Shown here piece after piece: positions 62,901-64,000 of a DNA stretch of 64,000 nucleotides (position 1 is the first letter of the stretch; the number at the start of each line of letters is the position of its first letter). The translations under genes and the position numbers were made by a program. Source of the stretch: Schistosoma mansoni (taxonomy: Eukaryota; Platyhelminthes; Trematoda; Strigeidida; Schistosomatidae). Location: contig NW_017386065.1 in NCBI RefSeq assembly GCF_000237925.1, positions 372,001 through 436,000 on the forward strand, read 5' to 3'. The notes under the pieces are model-generated. The model did no database searches. It saw nothing but the letters and a program-made list of their open reading frames with translations, and had not been told where the DNA came from.

Positions 62901-64000
62901 TTCATGTACGTAATATATAAATTATCGAATATAACTCATCTCCCAAGTATTAGTTCATATGATCAACTTTAAGCTATACTATTTGTGTGCCCCCAAATAC
63001 CCTGGTACGGCCGAGAGTGAGGAGAGTTCGCTCTCCCTCTCGAAATGCTCTCACATGGCCAGCGAATATATAGCATCTGCCAGAGAAGTCCTACTCACTA
63101 CCTCACTGTTGTTTACGAAATTAAGAGGACGAAAAGCGAATGTCCGGCGTTTTATCCGGGTTGGTGGACAAAGCGAGTCCACCTAGGGGAGTTGGAAAAC
63201 CCTGATTCCAAACCAATGGTGGAAATGGACTACAGGATCCTAAAAGAATAAATGACGTGACAACCTATTGTTGGTCACCGGCTACCATGGGACTGCATCT
63301 CCTCACGATGCTCCACTGCCTTGTGGATCAGACCCTTAGGTCGAAGGCTCCGGGTGTAGTCCCCTAAGGAAACCACCTGCTTCAGTTTGGGCACCTAGGC
63401 GGTATCACAGCCCTCACACAAATCGAATGAGATTTGTATGGCGCATATGTATCTGGTGCTTCCTTGTACCAATATTTGTGTTTAAATAAATAAATAAATA
63501 AATACTATTTGTGTATAGACTAGTGATACAACTACCCAACTACGAAAACCAATATAAGGGGAGCAGAATTTAAACCTTTAAGCTTTTAAGTGCAAGCCGA
63601 ATAGACCATCTTTCTATAAGGACAGATTGGGATAGTATTACAGTGAAAATATACATTTCAAGGGAAAAAATTAATATATAAACTTATATATCATATATAA
63701 ATATAATGAAACAGGAAAAAATGTCGCCATTTATTGAACAGTGAAACTGAACTCTTTCATTATTGAAAACTATTCAGTAAAATAACTTGAAAGTGATTAC
63801 TTTGACAACCGAAAACAATTAAATAAATTAAAAAAGAGTAGCCAGTTGAAAAAAAATAAGGAAATTGATTGTGAGAAATGAGAGGAACAATAAAAATCCA
63901 AAACTACTTGTATCAAAAGCATTATACGGAACTCACTAAGTAAAGATTTGTGTACTTGTTTTCGAGAGCTAGCAAAGCCAGTTGGTTTTCCAAATGGAAG
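6807..64000 (-). CDS. MAP1: MAP1/futsch-family microtubule-associated protein, 5' end beyond window
   Basis: Eleven exons join in frame (6,615 coding bases, 2,204 codons plus TGA) and read right to left. MAP1 proteins bind microtubules and stabilise neuronal cytoskeleton; in vertebrates a precursor is cut into heavy and light chains. The N-terminal part carries [37 protein letters not shown] and MVKHLPKLD, which match from memory the order of NPSDEAV, LLVLTGQ, YIFPGG, GFNMLINGGS and LIRHLDRVD in MAP1B. The middle (about residues 464-2032 of the visible part) is Glu/Gln/Asn-rich and probably disordered. The C-terminus reads [38 protein letters not shown] and GLRVEL, matching the MAP1 light chain (PVYLDLCYIPNH, VEFFKRVRSSYYVVSG, VTLIPTHD, CKIEL). 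All exon joins keep phase; nine donors are GT and one is GC. Whether the fluke protein is cleaved is not visible. Homology is judged by eye; no search was run. Confidence 0.87.
8378..9247 (-). mobile_element. Family A copy split by a C element
   Basis: A sequence occupies 8378-8594 and 9096-9247 on the minus strand, with a C element between. The minus-strand 5' terminus at 9247 (AAACTGAATTCC) corresponds to the base just after the predicted hammerhead cleavage in the GUC|AAACUGG subfamily. The copy then runs through tail, tRNA-like part and a second, decayed hammerhead, so it is more than one unit from a permuted start. Confidence 0.75.
8595..9095 (+). mobile_element. Family C element, full length
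   Basis: 501 bp with 12-bp direct repeat CATTTGTATTGG (8583-8594 and 9096-9107) and an A-rich tail (AAATAAATACAAAA). It shares its 5' start, ccaaatgccctggta(t/c)gg, with the other two C copies, so it is a complete short element rather than a truncated LINE. No coding capacity is convincing. Confidence 0.75.
9560..10752 (-). mobile_element. LINE family 1 (RTE-like) 3' fragment with 3' UTR
   Basis: Encodes the region after the reverse transcriptase palm: [72 protein letters not shown] and, after stops, [23 protein letters not shown]...LLYG.E.W...LR.I is typical of RTE-clade LINEs. A TGA and a TAA interrupt the segment around 10170-10190. The 3' UTR (9560-9945) contains two imperfect copies of a unit of roughly 150 bp with CAGT runs. 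It is 5' truncated. Confidence 0.8.
10810..11010 (-). mobile_element. LINE family 1 short 3' fragment
   Basis: Aligns with the last coding part of the neighbouring copy (GACTCAAAATCG, CGTGGCTTAGT versus CAGACTAGAAG..CATGGCTCAG on the same strand). It is more diverged and ends where the GGCCAGACCAAAACGTGGCA segment begins. Confidence 0.65.
11600..11660 (-). repeat. Family B 3' end fragment
   Basis: Reads AATTCATGAGTCGATCTAAG and CTAGATCACCATT, the family B 3' end in minus orientation. About 60 bp only. Confidence 0.5.
11699..11899 (-). CDS. MAP1 exon, light-chain C-terminal domain, first part
   Basis: 201 bases, acceptor atattag, donor g|gtaagt, phase 1 at both ends. It encodes [39 protein letters not shown] and [15 protein letters not shown]. 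This matches MAP1B GLPVYLDLCYIPNH, VEFFKRVRSSYYVVSGNDP and VLDALLEGKAQWG very closely and is the firmest evidence for family membership. Confidence 0.93.
13490..13650. repeat. Repeat D remnant
   Basis: Shares ATTACAGG, ACGAAAC, GGGTTTTCTGTTGGCT and CTCCAACCACTTAACAAC with the 700-780 part of repeat D. Highly diverged. Confidence 0.35.
13770..13988 (+). mobile_element. LINE family 2 3' end
   Basis: Encodes [37 protein letters not shown] and [19 protein letters not shown], the conserved C-terminal tail of RTE-like LINE proteins, followed by a (GTAA) short-repeat tail. 5' truncated to about 75 codons. Confidence 0.8.
15181..15249 (-). CDS. MAP1 small exon (69 nt)
   Basis: Acceptor tatag, donor g|gtgagt, phase 1 at both ends. 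Only one frame is open: [20 protein letters not shown]. It is basic and lies just before the light-chain domain. Being 23 codons long and phase symmetric, it could be skipped without changing frame. Support is the two splice sites, the single open frame and phase fit. Confidence 0.72.
15351..16209 (+). mobile_element. Penelope-like element relic between inverted arms
   Basis: Arms 15351-15541 and 16019-16209 are about 190-bp imperfect inverted repeats, clear by eye over their whole length. Between them, on the plus strand, lies an open segment (about 15585-15903) with [45 protein letters not shown] and LNRKQGL..W. CVDCD, the Arg/His spacing, EA.HI and the LNR.GL..W ending are characteristic of the GIY-YIG endonuclease end of Penelope-like elements. 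The reverse transcriptase is absent. It is an old, incomplete copy. Confidence 0.7.
15365..15412 (-). ncRNA. Hammerhead-like motif in the PLE arm
   Basis: Minus strand: UUCU-CUGAAGA-A-GUUGCU, loop, AGUCAC-GAAA-CAUC-AGAA. Stem I (UUCU/AGAA) and most of stem II pair; stem III is a minimal ACAU (ACGU in the opposite arm). There is one extra base between CUGAAGA and stem II. PLE ribozymes with minimal stem III are known; activity of this copy is unproven. Confidence 0.5.
16290..16455 (+). mobile_element. Family A copy, partial
   Basis: Contains box-A-like AAGTGGATAACGCGATGG, box-B-like GGGTTTGAGTACC and a hammerhead (16391-16447) of the type ending CGCGCTTCAAACTG. Its tail is missing. Confidence 0.75.
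16391..16447 (+). ncRNA. Hammerhead ribozyme in A, variant cleavage strand
   Basis: CUGACGA, stem II GUC/GGAC with one mismatch, GAAA, CGCGCUUC then AAACUGU. The cleavage triplet is UUC instead of GUC and three A residues separate it from the stem I strand. The core is intact; stem I is weakened. Confidence 0.55.
17525..17705 (+). mobile_element. LINE family 2 3' end, decayed
   Basis: Encodes [20 protein letters not shown] and [14 protein letters not shown], the same C-terminal tail as 13770-13988, followed by a degraded CTTTGCTCCACAAGGAGT segment. About 60 codons. Confidence 0.7.
17870..18315 (-). mobile_element. LINE family 1 fragment, decayed
   Basis: Plus-strand text ATTACTAGTAACCTGAGCAG, AAAGGCCACATTTCACAAC and TTAGGTAGACGGATGTCC parallels ATACTAGTAACCTACGAGTA, TGGCCATGTTTCGCAGCC and ATTGATAGACGGAGATCTCG in the 9560-10752 copy. 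Many indels; clearly older. Confidence 0.6.
18332..18569 (-). mobile_element. Family A copy with tail
   Basis: Minus-strand A copy from the hammerhead (18489-18546) through the tail to AAGTGAATTTA. The tRNA-like part is missing. It lies directly beside the decayed LINE family 1 fragment. Confidence 0.8.
18489..18546 (-). ncRNA. Hammerhead ribozyme in A, core intact
   Basis: Minus strand: AUCCAG-CUGACGA-GUCC, loop UAAAU, AGGAC-GAAA-CGAGAGUC, then AAACUGGAU. The stem I strands AUCCAG/CUGGAU pair fully if AAA is bulged after the cleavage triplet GUC. Confidence 0.7.
20095..20275. repeat. Repeat H, unassigned
   Basis: Shares AGGCTCTAA, GAGATT/GAGTTTT, AATTACA..CCT and GGCATGCTA..A with 36590-36735. 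Two copies, no coding or terminal signals. Confidence 0.35.
20898..21308 (-). CDS. MAP1 middle exon ending at a GC splice donor
   Basis: 411 bases, phase 1 at both ends. It encodes [19 protein letters not shown], a Thr/Pro run ([17 protein letters not shown]) and [19 protein letters not shown]. No GT donor fits the phase required downstream. The only good site is GCAAGT at 20897-20892, which leaves one base and joins in frame to the next exon. The DPL-W motif may correspond to the conserved NPLEW region just before the MAP1 light chain; that match is weak. Confidence 0.78.
21309..22951 (-). other. MAP1 intron (1.6 kb)
   Basis: Only a weak repeat D remnant (22500-22790) is suggested. The rest has no recognisable feature. 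Confidence 0.6.
22500..22790. repeat. Repeat D remnant
   Basis: Weak similarity (CACTACTCAGTGATTAA, GGGTTTTCTATCAGCTAATC) to parts of repeat D. Too diverged for boundaries. Confidence 0.3.
22952..23733 (-). CDS. MAP1 middle exon, Asn/Gln/His-rich
   Basis: 782 bases, acceptor tttacag, donor caag|gtattt, phase 2 in and phase 1 out. It encodes a low-complexity acidic segment rich in His, Gln and Asn, with a run of 11 Asn (AAT repeats, 23211-23243) followed by a short Thr run. Open frame over 260 codons and exact phase agreement with both neighbours support it as coding. No domain is recognised. Confidence 0.8.
24360..24505. repeat. Solo LINE family 1 3' UTR unit
   Basis: GTCAGTCAGTCATTC, CAACGTAGAA and TATGTGCATCG match the CAGT-run units at 9570-9800. 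No coding sequence is attached. Confidence 0.45.
26790..27390. mobile_element. Family A inverted composite, more than one unit
   Basis: 26790-27029 is a minus-strand A segment (tail to tRNA-like part). 27030-27390 is plus-strand A that starts after a hammerhead, runs through the tail, re-enters the 5' body and tRNA-like part (CAGTAGCTAAGTGGATGACG) and ends after a second decayed hammerhead. That order is a circular permutation of the simple copy at 53141-53381. Confidence 0.75.
27557..31069 (-). CDS. MAP1 giant acidic middle exon (3,513 nt)
   Basis: 1,171 codons in one open exon, acceptor ttttag, donor ca|gtaagt, phase 2 at both ends. The first 200 or so residues are rich in Ser, Thr, Pro and Lys ([26 protein letters not shown]), as in a basic microtubule-binding linker. 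The rest is strongly acidic and Glu/Gln/Asn-rich, including [13 protein letters not shown] near residue 330. No folded domain, coiled-coil heptad or MAP1B-type KKEE repeat stands out. A long divergent acidic middle on one large exon is typical of MAP1 and futsch. Upstream of the first internal Met the frame stays open to the splice acceptor, so this is not a separate gene start. Confidence 0.85.
33900..34115 (+). mobile_element. LINE family 2 3' end, decayed
   Basis: AGAGAGAAAGGCCGAGAAAC, TGGAAACTACTGGAAAGGAT and CGTAAGTAAGTA tail match the family 2 C-terminal region and short-repeat tail. Frame broken. Confidence 0.65.
34331..34553 (+). mobile_element. Family A copy
   Basis: Full tRNA-like part (AACCGAGTGGATAACGCGATGG, box B GGGTTTGAGACCC), hammerhead and post-ribozyme sequence ending CCATCTCTGCTTA. 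It starts abnormally: TAAATTCATTTAGTATTGCTTGTTC precedes it in the opposite sense, a short inverted remnant. Confidence 0.8.
34471..34525 (+). ncRNA. Hammerhead ribozyme in A, core intact
   Basis: AUCCAG-CUGACGA-GUCC, loop CAAAU, AGGAU-GAAA-CGCGCGUC, then CUUGAU. Core complete; one stem I mismatch (CUUGAU) and one G-U pair in stem II. This closely follows the published Schistosoma ribozyme sequence as I recall it. Confidence 0.75.
34900..35080 (+). repeat. Repeat F with AGT microsatellite
   Basis: Second copy of the 3045-3175 repeat, ending in about 14 AGT units at 35037-35080. The microsatellite may have grown at the repeat's 3' end. Confidence 0.55.
36590..36735. repeat. Repeat H copy
   Basis: Partner of 20095-20275, sharing AGGCTCTAA and GGCATGCTA. 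Confidence 0.35.
37235..37330. repeat. Repeat I copy
   Basis: ACATTTAACATGAAACAAGA, then TTCCTAAACTAATTACATTC, nearly identical to 44048-44100. Nature unknown. Confidence 0.5.
37375..37680 (+). mobile_element. Family B copy, near complete
   Basis: Begins GTGAGAAGCAGTAACCAGAG, has box-A-like GGTCTAGTGGTTAGGCGC, box B GGGTTCGAATCTC, then a decayed hammerhead (CTGATGAGCAATGCC..GGCCGAAACGACC) and the family 3' end. The ribozyme is probably inactive. Confidence 0.75.
38490..38927. mobile_element. Family B foldback with one target-site duplication
   Basis: 38490-38795 is a complete minus-strand B copy. 38797-38927 is a plus-strand B piece starting inside the hammerhead and ending at the 3' end. 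One 12-bp repeat, ATAAAGAATATA (38478-38489 and 38928-38939), brackets the whole, so both arms entered together. The hammerhead core of the left arm has C3 changed to U. Confidence 0.8.
40125..40225 (+). repeat. Decayed family A copy
   Basis: ATTAGTCAAGTGGATAACGA and TATGAACATTGAC match the A tRNA-like part and following segment. No ribozyme core remains. Confidence 0.45.
40422..40982 (-). CDS. MAP1 exon, end of N-terminal domain
   Basis: 561 bases, phase 2 in and phase 2 out (donor tc|gtgagt). The acceptor tgtag was chosen because it yields HLPK joined to [14 protein letters not shown], parallel to MAP1B HLDRVDSILLTHIGDDNLPGI. The THIGDDN-like cluster of MAP1 is replaced by LPDWCPS. Later segments [25 protein letters not shown] and LCIVMPSV match MAP1B VILFQKMGVGKLEMYVL, LIVWHPAN and IRVLFPGN. 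The exon closes with a basic stretch, [20 protein letters not shown], probably the start of the linker. Confidence 0.88.
41535..42330 (-). mobile_element. LINE family 2 fragment, longest copy
   Basis: Minus-strand pieces [56 protein letters not shown] and, further on, the GKRGRP-type tail, in several frames. Order and motifs match the region after the palm of an RTE-like LINE (YLGSIID..GGSDADVKARI..A). 5' truncated and broken by several frameshifts. Confidence 0.75.
42612..42770. mobile_element. Small inverted family B composite
   Basis: 42612-42707 is minus-strand B (CTCAACAGTGCGTATCCACG, GACCCAGGACCTTCTAG). At 42708 plus-strand B starts with CAGTGCTTCCAG, which is the first base after the predicted hammerhead cleavage, and runs to the 3' end. 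Confidence 0.7.
42881..43139 (-). CDS. MAP1 exon, N-terminal domain with GFTALLGGS motif
   Basis: 259 bases, entering in phase 1 and leaving in phase 2 at aa|gttagt. It encodes [36 protein letters not shown] and [19 protein letters not shown], ending MVKHLPK. This is the MAP1 hallmark block: in MAP1B, YIFPGG...SALFAVNGFNMLINGGS...SCFWKLIRHLDR. The spacing and order match closely. Confidence 0.88.
43205..43425. mobile_element. Foldback element G with near-perfect 13-bp flanking repeats
   Basis: Two arms of about 75 bp (TTTGATGTAGGTTTGTTCTC and its complement near 43355-43372) are inverted around 43295. ATGTTAATATTTT (43205-43217) and ATGTTTATATTTT (43413-43425) flank it with one mismatch. A related single-arm copy is at 50458-50620. 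The right arm holds a hammerhead-like motif. Confidence 0.7.
43294..43339 (+). ncRNA. Hammerhead-like motif in G
   Basis: GUG-CUGAUGA-U-GUCGUUC, loop AGAA, GGCCGAU-GAAA-GCUU, then CAC. Stem I GUG/CAC and most of stem II pair; stem III is a 4-base palindrome AGCU. As in the PLE arm, one extra base follows CUGAUGA. The left arm preserves the better 3' strand (GAAAGCUC then CAC). Confidence 0.45.
43985..44125. repeat. Repeat I copy
   Basis: Matches 37235-37330 over ACATTTAGCATGGAACAAGA and the following 40 bases. Confidence 0.5.
44346..44412. repeat. (TA)n microsatellite
   Basis: About 67 bases of uninterrupted TA. Confidence 0.95.
44760..45292 (-). mobile_element. Family C element, full length
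   Basis: 533 bp, flanked by TGTCTTATGT (44750-44759 and 45293-45302), with an (AAAC)n tail. Same 5' start as the other C copies. The A composite to its right has a target duplication overlapping this one, so A landed at the edge of C. Confidence 0.8.
45308..45652. mobile_element. Family A foldback with one target-site duplication
   Basis: 45308-45607 is a complete minus-strand A unit. 45610-45652 is plus-strand A beginning at TCCTGGATTCC, within two bases of the ribozyme cleavage site. TCTTATGTAAATA (45295-45307 and 45653-45665) brackets the whole insertion. The tRNA-like part is well preserved (box B GGGTTCGAGTCCCAG). Confidence 0.85.
45463..45517 (-). ncRNA. Hammerhead ribozyme in A, core intact
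   Basis: Minus strand: AUCCAG-CUGACGA-GUCC, loop CAAAU, AGGAC-GAAA-CGCGCGUC, then CUUGAU. Only stem I has a mismatch. Stem III is the self-complementary ACGCGCGU, suggesting function as a dimer, as described for other minimal retroelement hammerheads. Confidence 0.8.
45879..46104 (-). CDS. MAP1 exon, N-terminal domain
   Basis: 226 bases, beginning in phase 0 after the acceptor gttag and ending g|gtaagt (phase 1). It encodes [20 protein letters not shown] and [17 protein letters not shown], then a stretch ending [21 protein letters not shown]...IKL resembles MAP1B LDRHNLQDFINIKL. About 20-30 residues present in MAP1B before this point have no counterpart, so a small unrecognised exon in the preceding long intron is possible; both flanking phases are 0, so a direct join also works. 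Confidence 0.8.
46790..46925 (+). repeat. Decayed family A copy
   Basis: TTAGAGTCTCAAAGTGTACA and CATCCAGCTGATGAGTATAA resemble box B and the start of the hammerhead. GAAA is lost (AAGACAAAACAAATG). Confidence 0.5.
48149..48478. other. Assembly gap (330 N)
   Basis: A run of N. The sequence resumes inside a plus-strand B element, so the gap very likely hides the 5' part of that copy, possibly as an inverted arm that collapsed in assembly. Confidence 0.95.
48479..48590 (+). mobile_element. Family B 3' part after the gap
   Basis: CTGCCGAGGAGTCCCATAAT, GGATGAAACGGCCGTCCAAT and the family 3' end follow the gap. The ribozyme core has U4 changed to C. Confidence 0.75.
49040..49420. repeat. Repeat D copy
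   Basis: Contains a box-B-like GAATTCGAACCCGGGTCACC, GTTGACTGCCTCTAACCACC and TCACTAATCAGTAATTAGTC, parallel to parts of 180-1240. May be a further tRNA-derived element; boundaries unclear. Confidence 0.4.
49735..50105. mobile_element. Family A inverted composite
   Basis: 49735-49925 is minus-strand A (hammerhead plus tRNA-like part). 49926-50105 is plus-strand A beginning inside the hammerhead (AAAATAGGACGG..GTCCTGGATTCC) and running through the full tail to ATTCAAACAACCAATAC. Confidence 0.7.
50458..50620 (-). repeat. Family G copy, one arm
   Basis: ATGATTTGGTCGTGGAGATT, TCTTCTGAACAACATCCTCA and CACAAACTTCAGATAGATGT match and extend the G arm. The minus strand carries a decayed hammerhead-like sequence (GUG-UUGAGGA..ACAAAAUCUC-CAC). 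Confidence 0.55.
51845..52000 (-). repeat. Decayed family A copy
   Basis: GTAGAATCTCAGACCTGCGT, CATCCTGTTTGGTATAAGTC and GTCTTGATGTTCATATCAGA follow the A hammerhead and next segment in minus orientation. Core lost. Confidence 0.5.
52711..52905. mobile_element. Family B foldback with one target-site duplication
   Basis: A short minus-strand B 3' end (52711-52764) faces a plus-strand B piece that starts exactly at box B (GGGTTCGAATCTCGCGAG) and includes the hammerhead. TACTTAATATTA (52699-52710 and 52906-52917) brackets both. The result looks like a 195-bp element with inverted termini. Confidence 0.8.
53141..53381 (+). mobile_element. Family A simple copy, defines unit ends
   Basis: 241 bp flanked by TTCAATAT (53133-53140 and 53382-53389). 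It reads CAATGGGATGATTCAAAC, GTGGCCGAGTGGATAACGCG, box B GGGTTCGAGTCCC, hammerhead, then CACTATCCATTT. The ribozyme core has A9 changed to U (CUGAUGU), so it is probably inactive. Confidence 0.85.
54882..55190 (+). repeat. Decayed family B copy
   Basis: Starts GTGAGAAGCTGTGACTAGCG, has GGGTTCGATCTTCAGTGAGG and ends in a diverged family 3' end. Core lost (ATTGAGAAGTCAATCACC). Confidence 0.6.
55590..55915 (-). mobile_element. Family B copy, complete
   Basis: Minus strand from TAGTGGGAAGCAGTGACCAA through box B GGGTTCGAATCTCGCGAGGC and an intact hammerhead to the 3' end. One of the better preserved B copies and next to the foldback at 55965. Confidence 0.8.
55645..55692 (-). ncRNA. Hammerhead ribozyme in B, core intact
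   Basis: Minus strand: GCACUG-CUGAGGA-GUCC, loop CAUAAU, AGGAC-GAAA-CGGACGUC, then CAGUGC. Stem I GCACUG/CAGUGC is perfect; stem III is a few pairs around ACGGACGU. Every conserved core residue is present. Confidence 0.8.
55965..56205. mobile_element. Family B foldback with arm ending at the cleavage site
   Basis: Minus-strand arm 55965-56053 and plus-strand arm 56054-56205 pair over their outer 85 bases or so. The minus arm's 5' base is 56053, giving CAGTGCTTCCAGG, exactly the 3' product of hammerhead cleavage. The plus arm carries the ribozyme with G8 changed to U. Confidence 0.8.
56960..56995. repeat. (TAC)n microsatellite
   Basis: About a dozen TAC units. Similar AGT/ACT tracts occur at 19050-19070, 32655-32670 and 35037-35080. 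Confidence 0.9.
57708..57882. mobile_element. Family B foldback with flanking repeats
   Basis: Minus-strand B 3' end (57708-57797) faces a plus-strand piece starting inside the hammerhead (GAGAAGTTCCATAATAGGAC). ATAAAAATTTTT at 57696-57707 and 57883-57894 flanks it, although part of the right repeat could be element sequence. Confidence 0.7.
58715..59102. mobile_element. Family A foldback with one target-site duplication
   Basis: A minus-strand tail segment (58715-58857) joins a plus-strand copy (58858-59102) with body, tRNA-like part and hammerhead. TACAACTTTTTT (58703-58714 and 59103-59114) brackets both. The ribozyme has C3 changed to A and ends CGCGCTTCAAACTGG. Confidence 0.85.
59862..60515 (+). 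mobile_element. LINE family 1 3' fragment
   Basis: Encodes [60 protein letters not shown] and, after a TAA and TGA near 60179-60187, [20 protein letters not shown] and [14 protein letters not shown]. It is closely related to the 9560-10752 copy but 5' truncated further, and its 3' UTR is cut at about 60515. The first stop falls at the same codon as in the other copy. Confidence 0.8.
60536..60770. mobile_element. Family A inverted composite
   Basis: Minus-strand A tail (60536-60680) faces a plus-strand piece (AAGTACATTCAACTAAAGTG..GAGTCTTGGATTCCACTGC). Flanking TCAATACATT and TCAATATATT differ by one base and may be the target duplication. Confidence 0.65.
61055..61155 (-). repeat. Family B 3' fragment
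   Basis: Minus-strand 3' end through the hammerhead (CTGAGGAGTCCCGTACTAGA..CAAAACGGTCGCC). The GAAA block is damaged; the tRNA-like part is absent. Confidence 0.65.
61743..62023 (-). CDS. MAP1 exon, N-terminal conserved domain
   Basis: 281 bases, acceptor tatag, donor atg|gtaaga, entering in phase 1 and leaving in phase 0. It encodes [37 protein letters not shown] and [16 protein letters not shown]. The parallel MAP1B stretch is VLETVVLINPSDEA, HKLLVLTGQCFENTGELIL and QSGSFSFQNFIEIF, recalled from memory. This is one of the clearest homologous blocks. The next exon lies 15.6 kb away. Confidence 0.85.
62095..62290 (+). repeat. Repeat F copy, diverged
   Basis: CTGACAGATGTAAGTAGTATG, CAATCGGAAATGGAATA and AAACAGAGAACAATTGG follow the other two F copies. 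Confidence 0.45.
62989..63501 (+). mobile_element. Family C element, full length
   Basis: 513 bp with 13-bp flanking repeat ATACTATTTGTGT (62976-62988 and 63502-63514) and an (AAAT)n tail. Begins GCCCCCAAATACCCTGGTAC, as do the others. A GGACGAAAAGCGAATGTCC segment resembles the 3' half of the A and B ribozymes. Confidence 0.8.
63937..64000 (-). CDS. MAP1 exon, most 5' visible (partial)
   Basis: The frame runs from the window edge through [19 protein letters not shown] to the donor a|gtgagt, leaving one base of a split codon (phase 1). It aligns loosely with the MAP1B segment LFVSRHSARF that precedes the conserved LINPSDEA block. The exon continues past the window and the start codon is not visible. 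It is short, so its identity rests mainly on the phase match to the next exon. Confidence 0.7.

Larger units (their letters stand above)
62024..63936 (-). other. MAP1 intron (1.9 kb)
   Basis: Contains repeat F (62095-62290) and a full C element (62989-63501). Nothing else is recognised. Confidence 0.7.

Noticed and set aside
1-64000. LTR retrotransposon or CRISPR array
   Set aside because: No long terminal repeats, gag or protease motifs were seen, and the direct repeats present are microsatellites or dispersed elements.

Overview
The window is AT-rich, intron-rich animal DNA that looks like a blood fluke (Schistosoma; species not resolved). The main reason is its dominant short repeat. That repeat joins a tRNA-like box A/box B region to a hammerhead ribozyme whose core matches the Schistosoma Sm-alpha ribozyme as I remember it.

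One host gene is supported, on the minus strand. It enters from the right edge and ends at 6807. Eleven coding exons with matching phases give 2,204 codons before the stop. The N-terminal part (63937-40422) aligns from memory with the conserved N-terminal region of MAP1/futsch microtubule-associated proteins. Three exons (31069-20898) encode a long acidic, low-complexity middle. The last exons (11899-6807) encode the MAP1 light-chain C-terminal domain. The first exons lie beyond the window. One intron uses a GC-AG splice pair.

Almost everything else is introns and the 3' flank, filled with retroelement debris. Families seen: A, an Sm-alpha-like hammerhead SINE (about 15 loci); B, a second SINE with an unrelated body but the same tRNA-like plus hammerhead layout (about 12 loci); C, a 500-530 bp element with a short-repeat tail (3 full copies); G, a short foldback with a hammerhead-like motif; a Penelope-like (PLE) relic with a GIY-YIG endonuclease-like reading frame between inverted arms; 3' fragments of two RTE-like LINE families; and several unassigned repeats (D, F, H, I). 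A 330-base assembly gap lies at 48149-48478.

The most interesting pattern is shared by unrelated families. A, B and G copies are repeatedly head-to-head foldbacks with both 3' ends pointing outward. In six cases the whole foldback is bracketed by one 12-13 bp direct repeat, so the inversion arose during insertion. Several arm ends fall exactly at the predicted hammerhead cleavage site. The PLE relic has the same geometry and a related ribozyme-like motif. I infer that self-cleaved, perhaps circular, ribozyme RNAs were inserted by PLE-type machinery.
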